Made by a program: the position numbers and the translations under genes
Assembly (NCBI RefSeq): GCF_900120375.1
Contig: NZ_LT635480.1
Span: forward strand, 1-64,000
Direction: 5' to 3'
Length of the DNA: 64,000 nucleotides
DNA from: Ndongobacter massiliensis
Lineage (GTDB): Bacteria > Bacillota > Clostridia > Tissierellales > Peptoniphilaceae
Shown here: piece by piece, positions 26,397 through 34,931 of the stretch
How the letters are laid out: each line of letters opens with the position of its first letter
Numbering within the stretch: the first letter of the stretch is position 1
Notes under the pieces: model-generated
Databases searched by the model: none
What the model was told of the DNA's origin: nothing
The model's input: only the letters and a program-made list of their open reading frames with translations

Positions 26397-27065
26397 ATGG
26401 ACTTATTTCCTTTATACAATTCGCTTCGAATCTCCTTATTATCGACATTTTTTACTTTTTTTCTGGGGATTTTTGCGGCCTACGAGATCAAAAAGTTGCG
26501 ACCGATCGCGAAGGGCTTTTTGGATGTCTTACTGACCCTGCCGCTCGTTCTTCCGCCGACCGTGGTGGGCTTTTTTCTACTGAAGTGGTTGGGCCCGAAC
26601 AGCGGCATCGGAAAATTTTTTGAAGGGATGAACGTATCGCTGATTATGCGATGGTATTCTTCCATTTTTGCGACCATTGTCGTCACATTTCCCTTGATGT
26701 ATCGCACGGCACGCGGCGCTTTTGAAGCCTTTGACAGCAACCTCAAATATGCCGGACAAACTTTGGGGAAAAACAACACCTGGATATTCTGGAAGATAAT
26801 TATGCCGAATTGTAAGAAAGAAATTTTGGCTGGGGTGATTCTTTCTTTTGCCCGTGCACTTGGCGAATACGGCGCAACCAGTATGGTTTCCGGCTATATT
26901 CCAAACCGCACCGCTACCATATCGACGACAGTGTATCAACTTTGGCGCATCGGTGAGGACAGCCTTGCGTATCAATGGGTTTTGATCAATGTCGGTATAT
27001 CCTTTTTTGTTCTTCTCGCCATTAACCTTTTGGAAAGCAAAGGGGCAAAGAATGCTCGCGTGTAA
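26397..27065 (+). CDS. modB: Molybdate ABC transporter, permease
   Basis: A 222-residue inner-membrane permease with about five membrane helices. FPLYNSLRISLLSTFFTFFLGIFAAYEI is the ModB N-terminus, LPLVLPPTVVGFFLL is typical, and the coupling-helix EAA motif is FARALGEYGATSMVSGYIPNRT. The ATG has only a weak ribosome binding site, which with the upstream hairpin would keep ModB below ModA. It overlaps modC by 14 bases. Confidence 0.93.
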   Translation: MDLFPLYNSLRISLLSTFFTFFLGIFAAYEIKKLRPIAKGFLDVLLTLPLVLPPTVVGFFLLKWLGPNSGIGKFFEGMNVSLIMRWYSSIFATIVVTFPLMYRTARGAFEAFDSNLKYAGQTLGKNNTWIFWKIIMPNCKKEILAGVILSFARALGEYGATSMVSGYIPNRTATISTTVYQLWRIGEDSLAYQWVLINVGISFFVLLAINLLESKGAKNARV

Positions 27066-28080
27066 AATTAAAAAAGATTTCAAAAATTTCAAACTGGACA
27101 TCGATTTTACGATGGAGAATGAAACATTGGCATTGCTCGGAGCGTCCGGCTCCGGAAAGACGCTGACTTTGCAGTCGATTGCCGGGCTTATCAAGCCGGA
27201 TTGGGGCAAAATCGTTTTGAACGGTCGGGTACTCTTTGATTCGGAAAAAAAGATCAACTGCAGTCCTCAGGAACGTCGCGTGGGGTATCTTTTTCAGGAT
27301 TATGCGCTCTTTCCGAATTTTACAGTTCGGGGAAATGTCCTATGCGGTTTGCGCGGAGATGATGTCGGGAAAGTGGAGCAAGTATTAAATGAATTACATA
27401 TTGCGCATATCGCCAACAAGTATCCGGCGCAGATTTCGGGCGGAGAAAAGCAACGAACCGCGCTGGCACGAATTTTAGTGAATCAGGCGGAAATCCTTTT
27501 GCTGGACGAACCTTTTTCTGCGATCGATTCTTTTCTGAAAGACAAGATTGAGGATGAGGTACTTCATCTAATTCAAAAATATCAGATCAAGACTATTTTA
27601 GTCAGCCATAACAAAGAAGAATCTTATCGGCTGAGTGATTCTATTGTTGCCGTGAATGGCGGGAAAAATGAAAAGAAGATTGAAACCGACCGATTCTTTC
27701 GGCATCCACCTACCTTGACTGCCGCAAAATTGATAGGAATCAAAAACTTTTCCCGAGTCAGGAAACTTACAGAAGATTGTATTCGCACCGAAGACTGGGG
27801 AATCAATCTACAGGTTGGTACACAAAATGTCAAAGACTATGTTGGCATTTTTTCCGACAAAATTTGGTTAAGCGAAAAAAAACAGCCTGAAAATTCTTTC
27901 CTGTTGGATAAATTTTCAGTGGTTGAGAACATTGATCACTATTCCGTTACGTGCACGGCTCCCCTTGACCGAACCGCAGGAATATGTTTTGCTGTGGATA
28001 AGGCGGTTTGGCAGAATTTCGTGGGCAAGGAAAAGTATATCAACATAGATTCGAAAGAACTTCTCTTTTTTGATGCATGA
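27052..28080 (+). CDS. modC: Molybdate ABC transporter, ATPase
   Basis: A 342-residue ATPase driving molybdate import. Walker A is GASGSGKT (residues near 32-39), Q-loop YLFQDYALFPNFTV, signature ISGGEKQRTALARIL, Walker B ILLLDEPFSAID and switch His in LVSHNKEE. The C-terminal third, beyond about residue 230, occupies the place of the molybdate-sensing Mop domain but is only weakly recognisable. The start MLACKIKKDF was preferred to an in-frame start 21 codons upstream because it overlaps modB naturally. Confidence 0.93.
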   Translation: MLACKIKKDFKNFKLDIDFTMENETLALLGASGSGKTLTLQSIAGLIKPDWGKIVLNGRVLFDSEKKINCSPQERRVGYLFQDYALFPNFTVRGNVLCGLRGDDVGKVEQVLNELHIAHIANKYPAQISGGEKQRTALARILVNQAEILLLDEPFSAIDSFLKDKIEDEVLHLIQKYQIKTILVSHNKEESYRLSDSIVAVNGGKNEKKIETDRFFRHPPTLTAAKLIGIKNFSRVRKLTEDCIRTEDWGINLQVGTQNVKDYVGIFSDKIWLSEKKQPENSFLLDKFSVVENIDHYSVTCTAPLDRTAGICFAVDKAVWQNFVGKEKYINIDSKELLFFDA

Positions 28081-28101
28081 ACATTTTTGGATGGAGTGAC
28101 T

Positions 28102-29076
28102 ATGAAAGATCAATTTCAAAGAAATATCAATTACCTACGGATTTCCGTGACCGATCGATGTAATTTTCGGTGCCGTTATTGCATGCCGCCGGAAGGCATT
28201 CAAAAACTTCCGCATACGGAGATTCTGTCTTTTGATGAAATTGTTTCTGTGGTGAAAATCTGTGCCGACCTGGGCATTGACAAGGTACGCATTACAGGAG
28301 GCGAGCCCTTTGTTCGCAAAAATGTGTTAGCACTCATACAAAAAATTGCACAGGTTCAAGGAATTCGGGACATTGGGATCACGACAAACGGCTCACTTCT
28401 TGCCCCTCATATGGATGCGCTGGAAAAGATCGGCGTAAAACGACTCAATTTCAGTTTGGATAGCTTAAAAAAAGAGCGGTTTGAGAAAATGAGTCGCGGC
28501 GGAGATTTTTGTTCCACCATGCAAAACCTGAAACAAGCCGTTAACCGAGACTTTGCGGTAAAAATCAATTGCGTCCTCATTCCTTCTTTTAATGACGATG
28601 AAATCAATGATTTTATTGCTTTGACAAAGGAACATGACTTGGAAGTTCGATTTATTGAACTAATGCCGATCGGTCCCGCCGCTGCCTTTGACGCCGAAGT
28701 CTTCGAACAAAGTGTTACGTGCTTCGAAGATGTTGCGGGAAATGGATTGCCAAAGCTTTTTGGCGATAAAAAAGTTAAACAATTGCGTTCCGATGGTGTT
28801 GCGGAGCTTTTTCAGGTCGAGGGCTATCGGGGCAGAGTCGGATTAATTCGTCCTCTGTCGCATAGCTTTTGCAGATCCTGTAATCGTATTCGTTTAACTG
28901 CAGACGGAAAGCTGAAACCTTGCCTGCACTCAGCGAACGAGATTGATCTACGGGGATTATCCGGAAGGGCGCTCCGCGAGGCGATTGAGCGGGCGATTTT
29001 CTTTAAGCCGGCAGCGCATCATTTAAAGGAGTCCGGCTCTTTGAGTCAAAGAACCATGAATCGAATTGGAGGATAG
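28102..29076 (+). CDS. moaA: GTP 3',8-cyclase MoaA
   Basis: A 324-residue radical SAM enzyme for the first step of molybdopterin synthesis, turning GTP into 3',8-cyclo-GTP. YLRISVTDRCNFRCRYCMPPEG carries the CxxxCxxC [4Fe-4S]/SAM cluster; RITGGEPFVR is the SAM-binding GGE motif; the C-terminal FCRSCNRIRLTADGKLKPCL carries the second cluster that binds GTP. The usual terminal GG (RMNRIGG) is present (TMNRIGG). Start taken at the ATG following GGAG rather than the TTG 5 codons earlier. Confidence 0.96.
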   Translation: MKDQFQRNINYLRISVTDRCNFRCRYCMPPEGIQKLPHTEILSFDEIVSVVKICADLGIDKVRITGGEPFVRKNVLALIQKIAQVQGIRDIGITTNGSLLAPHMDALEKIGVKRLNFSLDSLKKERFEKMSRGGDFCSTMQNLKQAVNRDFAVKINCVLIPSFNDDEINDFIALTKEHDLEVRFIELMPIGPAAAFDAEVFEQSVTCFEDVAGNGLPKLFGDKKVKQLRSDGVAELFQVEGYRGRVGLIRPLSHSFCRSCNRIRLTADGKLKPCLHSANEIDLRGLSGRALREAIERAIFFKPAAHHLKESGSLSQRTMNRIGG

Positions 29077-29077
29077 G

Positions 29078-29566
29078 GTGAATCAACTGAGCCATATTGA
29101 TAAAAACGGGCGCGCGCAGATGGTCGACGTTTCTGAAAAGAAAGAAACGAACCGGCTCGCGTATGCCGAAGGTCGGGTCAAATTGAATCGGGAAACTTAT
29201 GAATTGGTAAAAAACCAAGGAATCAAGAAAGGGGATGTCCTTGCTGTTGCGCGCGTTGCTGGCATAATGGCGGCGAAAAATACGGCAGGCATCATTCCCA
29301 TGTGCCATCCGATCAATATTACTTGTGTAGAAATTACTTTTGCCCTTGATGACCCGGGGCATTTTATCGACATCGGTTGTACGGTAAAAATCGATGCAAG
29401 AACCGGCGTCGAGATGGAGGCGCTTACCGCCGTGTCCGTTGCAGCGCTGACAATTTATGACATGTGCAAGGCGGTGCAAAGAGATATTGAAATCAGCGAT
29501 ATTCGGCTGATTCGCAAGAGCGGCGGGAAAAGTGGTGATTTTGTGCGGAAAGAAGCGGATAAATAA
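29078..29566 (+). CDS. moaC: Cyclic pyranopterin monophosphate synthase MoaC
   Basis: A 162-residue enzyme that completes cPMP formation after MoaA. LSHIDKNGRAQMVDVSEKKETNRLAYAEG is the family start, KNTAGIIPMCHPINITCVEI the active-site loop with HP, and TGVEMEALTAVSVAALTIYDMCKAV the C-terminal signature with DM. The start is a GTG after GGAGGATAG, 1 base past the moaA stop. It overlaps the MOSC gene by ATGA style (29566). I see no moaD, moaE or moeB in the window; they would have to be elsewhere. Confidence 0.95.
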   Translation: MNQLSHIDKNGRAQMVDVSEKKETNRLAYAEGRVKLNRETYELVKNQGIKKGDVLAVARVAGIMAAKNTAGIIPMCHPINITCVEITFALDDPGHFIDIGCTVKIDARTGVEMEALTAVSVAALTIYDMCKAVQRDIEISDIRLIRKSGGKSGDFVRKEADK

Positions 29567-30033
29567 TGAAAGTGATTTCTGTTAATATCAGTGAAAAAAA
29601 GGGAACCGTGAAAACGCCAGTGGAGGATGTGACGATCCGTAAAGATTACGGCATAGTCGGCGATGCTCATGCAGGGAAGTGGCATCGGCAGATCAGCCTT
29701 TTAGCGGAAGAATCACTCCAGAAAATGCAAAAGGAGCTTCCGAATCTCAAAGCGGGCGACTTTGCAGAGAATGTGTTGACACGGGGGCTGATTTTGCACA
29801 CCCTACCGGTGGGAACACTGTTGCAGGTTGGACAAACGGTTTTACGGGTCAGTCAGATCGGCAAGGAGTGTCACAAAGGCTGTCAAATTCGGCAAAAAAC
29901 CGGACATTGTATCATGCCTACGGAAGGGATTTTTGCGACGGTGATCCAAGAAGGACAAATTTTTCCGGGGGATCCGATTCATATATTGCAGGAAGTTGAC
30001 AGCGAAGGAGCGCATCATGATAAAAAAAATTAA
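29566..30033 (+). CDS. MOSC-domain protein
   Basis: A 155-residue MOSC-domain protein. The conserved segments are GIVGDAHAGKWHRQISLLAEE, GDFAENVLTRGL, LPVGTLLQVGQTVLRVSQIGKECHKGC, and MPTEGIFATVIQEG; the Cys in IGKECHKGC is the family's candidate sulfur carrier. Stand-alone MOSC proteins are thought to carry sulfur or bind molybdenum cofactor; in SDMH genomes they lie with moaC and mogA, as here. It shares one base with moaC and overlaps the next gene by 17 bases. The exact role is not established. Confidence 0.87.
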   Translation: MKVISVNISEKKGTVKTPVEDVTIRKDYGIVGDAHAGKWHRQISLLAEESLQKMQKELPNLKAGDFAENVLTRGLILHTLPVGTLLQVGQTVLRVSQIGKECHKGCQIRQKTGHCIMPTEGIFATVIQEGQIFPGDPIHILQEVDSEGAHHDKKN

Positions 30034-30994
30034 AGTGGCCGAAGCGGTGGGACTGCCCCTTCTGCATGATATTACGGCTATTATGCCGGACGGCTTTAAA
30101 GGAGTAATGTATAAGCGGGGGCAGGTAATTCGCGAGTCTGATATCGAAGGACTGAAAAACATCGGGAAAGAACATATCTATGTCGGAACCCTTGATGAGA
30201 ATCAGGTGCATGAAGAAGATGCCATTTTGGCCATCAGTCCCTATCTTGCCGATATAAATATTGAAATTTCAACGGTTAGCGAAGGTAAGGTAACATTGCG
30301 AGCCAAGCAGGAAGGGCTTTTTGTTATTGACCGGGCGGGTTTAAAGGCATTACATTCGGTCGGTGATTATACATTGCCGACGATTCGCTCCTATTCCGCT
30401 GTAAAAAAAGGCGATAGGCTTGTCGGCGCGCGTATCGTCCCTTTGTGGACCGATCGCGAAACGGTGAACCGAGCACTTGCTGTCGTTAAAAAATTTCAAC
30501 CGATCTTTCAGGTAGTCCGTTATAAAAAGTTAAAAGTCGGTTGTATTATCACCGGCGATGAGGTGTATTATGGACGGATTCAGGACGCTTTTCAGCCGGT
30601 GTTGGAAGAGAAACTGCGGGCTTTTGATGCGGATATACTCGGTTACGAATTTTGCCCCGATGACATGGAGACTATTGTCCAAGCTTTTGCAAACTTTAAA
30701 GCGCAGGGAGCGGATCTAGTTCTCTTTACCGGCGGAATGAGCGTCGATCCGGATGATACGACGCCAAACGCGATACGCCAAACTGGAGCCCGTGTCATTG
30801 TACAGGGCATTCCCATGCAGCCGGGAAATATGCTGATGGTGGCAAAGTTGGGGGAGACTTATCTGGTTGGGGTACCCGGTGCCAGCATTCACAGCAAAAA
30901 AACAAGTTTTGATGTATTTTTGCCGCGTATTTTTGCCGGCCTGGATTTGAAAAAAGAGGACTTCTTCGAGATGGCGGAAGGTGGACTTTTATGA
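30017..30994 (+). CDS. MoeA-like molybdopterin-binding protein
   Basis: A 325-residue protein with a C-terminal MoCF_biosynth domain: KVGCIITGDEVYYGRIQDAF, LVLFTGGMSVDPDDTTPNAIRQTGA, GIPMQPGNMLMVAKLGETYLVGVPGAS carry the molybdopterin-binding GGMS/GxPGxS elements. The N-terminal half (VAEAVGLPLLHDITAIMPDGFKGVMYKRGQVI) differs from classical MoeA. This variant recurs in SDMH gene clusters. It probably inserts molybdate into molybdopterin or presents cofactor for later selenation. The start at MIKKIKVAEAVG follows AAGGAG. It overlaps mogA by ATGA. Confidence 0.85.
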   Translation: MIKKIKVAEAVGLPLLHDITAIMPDGFKGVMYKRGQVIRESDIEGLKNIGKEHIYVGTLDENQVHEEDAILAISPYLADINIEISTVSEGKVTLRAKQEGLFVIDRAGLKALHSVGDYTLPTIRSYSAVKKGDRLVGARIVPLWTDRETVNRALAVVKKFQPIFQVVRYKKLKVGCIITGDEVYYGRIQDAFQPVLEEKLRAFDADILGYEFCPDDMETIVQAFANFKAQGADLVLFTGGMSVDPDDTTPNAIRQTGARVIVQGIPMQPGNMLMVAKLGETYLVGVPGASIHSKKTSFDVFLPRIFAGLDLKKEDFFEMAEGGLL

Positions 30995-31482
30995 TCTACG
31001 AGGCGGCAGTTATCACCATTTCCGATCGGGCGAGTCGGGGCGTGTATGCGGACGAGAGCGGCAAGCGGCTTCAAACACTCTTGACCGAACAGAATTTTCG
31101 GGTAAAGTCCTATGAAGTCATTCCCGATGACTGTGAAATGATCAAAGAGCGGTTGATCGCCCTATCGGATGAGGGAATCCACCTGGTACTCACCAGCGGC
31201 GGAACCGGTTTTTCGCAGCGAGATGTGACTCCGGAAGCAACGCAGGCGGTGATTGAGAAGCAGACGCCCGGAATCTGCGAAGCAATGCGCGCCGAGGGCG
31301 CAAAAAAAACCCCTATGGCCTACTTGTCCAGAGGGGTCTCCGGTATACGGAAAAAGAGCTTATTGATCAATTTCCCCGGCAGTCCGAAGGCATGTGAAGA
31401 AAACTTCGCGGCCATTCTTCCATTTTTGCGACATGGTCTTGAAATTCTAATCGGCTGTAATCACTCCGGTCATACAAAATAA
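30991..31482 (+). CDS. mogA: Molybdopterin adenylyltransferase (MogA/MoaB type)
   Basis: A 163-residue MogA/MoaB-family protein that adenylylates molybdopterin before metal insertion. AVITISDRASRGVYADESGKRL, VLTSGGTGFSQRDVTPEAT and the C-terminal RGVSGIRKKSLLINFPGSPKACEE are all family motifs (GGTG and PGSP bind the pterin). It overlaps the preceding gene by ATGA and converges on the GntR gene with 13 bases of overlap. It is the last gene of the Mo operon. Confidence 0.92.
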   Translation: MIYEAAVITISDRASRGVYADESGKRLQTLLTEQNFRVKSYEVIPDDCEMIKERLIALSDEGIHLVLTSGGTGFSQRDVTPEATQAVIEKQTPGICEAMRAEGAKKTPMAYLSRGVSGIRKKSLLINFPGSPKACEENFAAILPFLRHGLEILIGCNHSGHTK

Positions 31483-32180
31483 TCCTTGTAGGCGTCTTCT
31501 CGACGCAATTGTGCCAGCGAATCTTTATCCAGGACATTTGTCCAGTTGATTTCAAGCTTTTTTAAAGATTTTTGAAGATCTCCTTCTTCCAGGGCTTCGA
31601 TCAATGCGAGGTGTTCCTCGTAGGAGGAAGGCGGCTCGTTGATTTTTTTTGATTTGTAGAAGAGCGTTTCCAGTCGACGAAGCTTGCGTTTGAGACTGTC
31701 GAGGATGGGACGCACCTCGATATTTTCGGAAAGCTGAATAATTTTATTGTGAAAGGTATTGTCCAGTTCCAGAAGGCTTTCCTGGTGACTGTGTTGATTT
31801 TCCTCCAGGATAAGTGCATTGATTTTCCGAAGTTCGTCAGTAAAATTCCGATCAATTTTGACAAAACCGTCTTTTAGACAGAAAGCCTCCAGGTCGTAGA
31901 CGAGGGGATAGATGTATTTAATAGAATCGATCCGGATCGGTGCAACAATGGTCCACTGATTCGCTTTGGAAATCACCAGCCCTTCATTTTCCAAGCGAAG
32001 AATGGCCTCCCGAATGGGGGTCCGGCTGATGCCTAATGTCTCGGAAAGTTCATTAATTTTTAAGCGGGCATTGGGTGCCAAATCGCCGTTTACAATAGCT
32101 TCTTCCAGCATATTATAGGCTTCGTCTTTCACGAAAACCCGCTTGATTTTTTTTGTAGAGTGTACATCATGTTCTTTCAT
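31470..32180 (-). CDS. GntR-family regulator, FCD type
   Basis: A 236-residue FadR-subfamily regulator. The N-terminal winged helix is AYNMLEEAIVNGDLAPNARLKINELSETLGISRTPIREAILRLENEGLV; the C-terminal all-helical FCD ligand-binding domain spans about 90-220. The start MKEHDVHS follows GGAGGAG by 8 bases; the longer upstream frame is a hydrophobic artefact. It is divergent from ygeX and the 19-kb purine operon, whose promoter carries a 19-bp palindrome at 32267-32285, so it most likely controls that operon and itself. The ligand is unknown; a purine catabolite is a reasonable guess. Confidence 0.9.
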   Translation of the reverse strand: MKEHDVHSTKKIKRVFVKDEAYNMLEEAIVNGDLAPNARLKINELSETLGISRTPIREAILRLENEGLVISKANQWTIVAPIRIDSIKYIYPLVYDLEAFCLKDGFVKIDRNFTDELRKINALILEENQHSHQESLLELDNTFHNKIIQLSENIEVRPILDSLKRKLRRLETLFYKSKKINEPPSSYEEHLALIEALEEGDLQKSLKKLEINWTNVLDKDSLAQLRREDAYKDYFV

Positions 32181-32233
32181 CGAAATGCTCCTCCGATACC
32201 TTTCAAAGCTTTCAAAATATAGTATAATATAAA

Positions 32234-32285
32234 TTGACAGAAGGAAAAACAAAAAATATAATAGCGGTGATATATTACATATCAC
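32234..32285 (+). promoter_or_regulatory. Promoter and GntR-type operator of purine operon
   Basis: TTGACA (32234-32239), 17 bases, TATAAT (32257-32262) is a perfect-consensus promoter. Immediately downstream GTGATAT-ATTAC-ATATCAC (32267-32285) is an inverted repeat covering the expected start site, ideally placed for repression by the divergently encoded GntR protein. The leader to the ygeX start is about 140 bases. Confidence 0.75.
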
Positions 32286-32409
32286 AAAGAGGCGGGTAGA
32301 AAGAGGCTTTTCACCAAAACGCAGACAGCGTTTTCATATTCCGTCAAAGTAGAGAAGGCCGCGTTCGGGCAGCGAATGGTATCGCAAATGCAAGGAGAAA
32401 GGATTTATT

Positions 32410-33651
32410 TTGGAAGGGAAATTTCAGATCGTTCTGAATGATCACAAGGAAAAAAAGGAGACTTCATTGGATTTCATCAATGAAGACGTTGTCAAAACGG
32501 CGCAGCATTTTCATCAAAGTTTCCCGGACTATAAGCAAACACCGCTGCGCAGGCTTAAAAACCTGGCACAACAATGTGGCGTCCGGGAAATTTATGTCAA
32601 GGATGAATCCTATCGATTTGGCTTGAACGCCTTCAAGGTTTTGGGCGGATCCTTTGCCATCGGCAAGTACATCGCTAAAAAGCTGGGGTTTTCCATTGCA
32701 GATTTGCCGTTTGAGAAAATGATTTCCGAAGAGGTTCGAGAAAAGTTGGGTGAAATCACCTTTATTACAGCGACCGACGGAAACCATGGAAGGGGCGTTG
32801 CCTGGACGGCGCAGCAACTGAAACAGAAGTGTGTCGTATTGATGCCGGACGGTTCGGCGCTGGAAAGGCGCGATAACATTCGTGCACACGGTGCCACCTG
32901 TGACATCATGGAAGGTTTAAACTACGATGCCTGCGTACGACTTGCCAATCAATATGCGGAGGAAAAGGGCTGGGTTATGGTCCAAGACACGGCATGGGAC
33001 GGCTACGAAGAGATTCCGACCTGGATTATCCAAGGCTACGGCACTTTGGCGAAAGAGGCCAAGGAACAACTGGAAAGAGACGGCTTGCGCCCGACGCATA
33101 TTTTTGTGCAGGCGGGGGTCGGATCCTTTGCCACCGGCGTGACAGGCTACTTTTCCAGTGTTTATCGGGGAGAAGAAAAGCCTTTTATCACGGTGGTTGA
33201 ACCGGAAAAAGCAAATTGCAACTACTTAACGGCGAAAGCGAATGACGGAACGATTCACAATGTGACCGGAAAAATGGATACGATCATGGCGGGCTTGGCT
33301 TGCGGTGAACCGGTAACCGTAGGTTGGCCGGTGTTGCACGCGTATGCGGACGCCTTTTTATCAGTGCCCGATACGGTGGCAGCGCGTGGCATGCGGATTC
33401 TCGGTAATCCCTTAAAAGACGATCCGAGAGTCATCTCCGGCGAAAGCGGTGCCGTCACGACGGGCGTTGTTACGGAATTGTTGCAACGGACGGATTTGGC
33501 AGAAATCAAAGAGGCGCTGAAATTAGACGAAAACTCGGTGATCCTTCTAATTTCAACGGAGGGAGACACGGATTTTGCGCATTACAGACAGGTCGTTTGG
33601 GACGGTTTGTATACAAATGATGCAAATTATATCTACAAAATTCAAAGATAA
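32410..33651 (+). CDS. ygeX: Diaminopropionate ammonia-lyase
   Basis: A 413-residue fold-type II PLP enzyme that converts 2,3-diaminopropionate to pyruvate and two ammonia. TPLRRLKNLAQQCGVREIYVKDESYRFGLNAFKVLGG holds the PLP lysine in the NAFK motif; ATDGNHGRGVAW binds the phosphate side, and VVEPEKANC and SGESGAVTTGV match the family. It starts at a TTG behind AAAGGA. In SDMH clusters it stands with ygeW and ygeY, where it may act on a purine or hydantoin-derived amino acid; the true substrate in that pathway is not settled. Confidence 0.92.
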   Translation: MEGKFQIVLNDHKEKKETSLDFINEDVVKTAQHFHQSFPDYKQTPLRRLKNLAQQCGVREIYVKDESYRFGLNAFKVLGGSFAIGKYIAKKLGFSIADLPFEKMISEEVREKLGEITFITATDGNHGRGVAWTAQQLKQKCVVLMPDGSALERRDNIRAHGATCDIMEGLNYDACVRLANQYAEEKGWVMVQDTAWDGYEEIPTWIIQGYGTLAKEAKEQLERDGLRPTHIFVQAGVGSFATGVTGYFSSVYRGEEKPFITVVEPEKANCNYLTAKANDGTIHNVTGKMDTIMAGLACGEPVTVGWPVLHAYADAFLSVPDTVAARGMRILGNPLKDDPRVISGESGAVTTGVVTELLQRTDLAEIKEALKLDENSVILLISTEGDTDFAHYRQVVWDGLYTNDANYIYKIQR

Positions 33652-33665
33652 AAGGAGAGAAGAAA

Positions 33666-34868
33666 ATGGCAAAAGACATCAAAAAACTGATTCAGGAGCT
33701 CGACAATTACGATTTTAGCAAACTCTATCATGACGACTTTTTCCACACATGGGACAAGTCACAGGATGAACTGCAGGCAATCTGGCAGGTAGCAGACATT
33801 TTGCGGGCTATGCGCGAAGAAAACATCTCCCCAAAAATTTTCGATTCCGGGTTGGGCATTTCTCTTTTCCGAGACAACTCGACGCGCACACGCTTTTCCT
33901 TTGCTTCCGCATGCAATCTTCTGGGCCTGGAAGTACAGGATTTGGATGAGGGCAAGAGCCAAATCGCTCATGGCGAAACGGTAAAAGAAACCGCCAACAT
34001 GATCTCCTTTATGGCGGATGTCATCGGCATTCGCGATGATATGTACATCGGCAAGGGCTACACCTATATGAAAAACTTCTCCGAGTATGTCCAAGAAGGC
34101 TACGATGACGGTGTGCTGGAACAGCGCCCGACACTGGTCAACCTCCAGTGTGACATCGACCACCCGACGCAGGCAATGGCGGACCTGTTACATGTGATTC
34201 ACGAATTCGGCGGCATTGAAAATCTCAAGGGCAAAAAGGTTGCAATGACATGGGCCTATTCGCCGTCCTATGGCAAACCGCTGTCCGTACCACAGGGTGT
34301 TTCAGGTCTATTCACTCGCTTGGGCATGGATGTCGTTTTGGCACATCCGGAAGGTTATGAAATCATGCCGGAAGTGGAAGAAATAGCAAAGAAGAACGCC
34401 GAGCAGTATGGCGGGAGCTTCACAAAGACGAACTCTATGGAAGAAGCCTTTAAGGATGCGGATATCGTGTATCCGAAGTCATGGGCGCCCTTTGCTGCCA
34501 TGGAGAAGCGCACCGAACTCTACGGAAACGGCGATAAAGAAGGTATCGACAAGTTGGAGCAGGAATTGCTGGAAGCGAACAAATCCCATATGGATTGGCA
34601 GTGCACGGAAGAGCTGATGAAGCTGACCAAAGACGGCAAGGCGCTGTATCTCCACTGCCTGCCGGCGGACATCACCGGTGTTTCCTGTGAAGAGGGTGAA
34701 GTGGACGCATCCGTCTTTGATCGCTATCGGGAGCCGTTGTACAAAGAGGCGAGTTACAAACCTTACATCATCGCGGCAATGATCTTTCTGCAAAAAATCA
34801 AAAATCCGCAGGCGAAATTGACGGAGATTCTCGAAAAGGCGAAAAAGCGGTTGGACGGCAACGACTGA
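33666..34868 (+). CDS. ygeW: Knotted carbamoyltransferase YgeW
   Basis: A 400-residue member of the aspartate/ornithine carbamoyltransferase fold. RDNSTRTRFSFASACNLLG carries the STRTR carbamoyl-phosphate loop, DIDHPTQAMADLLH the HPTQ motif, and LHCLPADITG the HCLP motif. YgeW proteins form a separate branch with unknown second substrate; in purine degradation they could run in reverse to release carbamoyl phosphate for ATP. It lies 14 bases after ygeX with AGGAGA before its ATG. Confidence 0.93.
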   Translation: MAKDIKKLIQELDNYDFSKLYHDDFFHTWDKSQDELQAIWQVADILRAMREENISPKIFDSGLGISLFRDNSTRTRFSFASACNLLGLEVQDLDEGKSQIAHGETVKETANMISFMADVIGIRDDMYIGKGYTYMKNFSEYVQEGYDDGVLEQRPTLVNLQCDIDHPTQAMADLLHVIHEFGGIENLKGKKVAMTWAYSPSYGKPLSVPQGVSGLFTRLGMDVVLAHPEGYEIMPEVEEIAKKNAEQYGGSFTKTNSMEEAFKDADIVYPKSWAPFAAMEKRTELYGNGDKEGIDKLEQELLEANKSHMDWQCTEELMKLTKDGKALYLHCLPADITGVSCEEGEVDASVFDRYREPLYKEASYKPYIIAAMIFLQKIKNPQAKLTEILEKAKKRLDGND

Positions 34869-34931
34869 AGTCGAAACCGCAATCGAATCCATGGAATAAA
34901 ATAAGATTGACAGCGTATTAGGAGGATGGCA

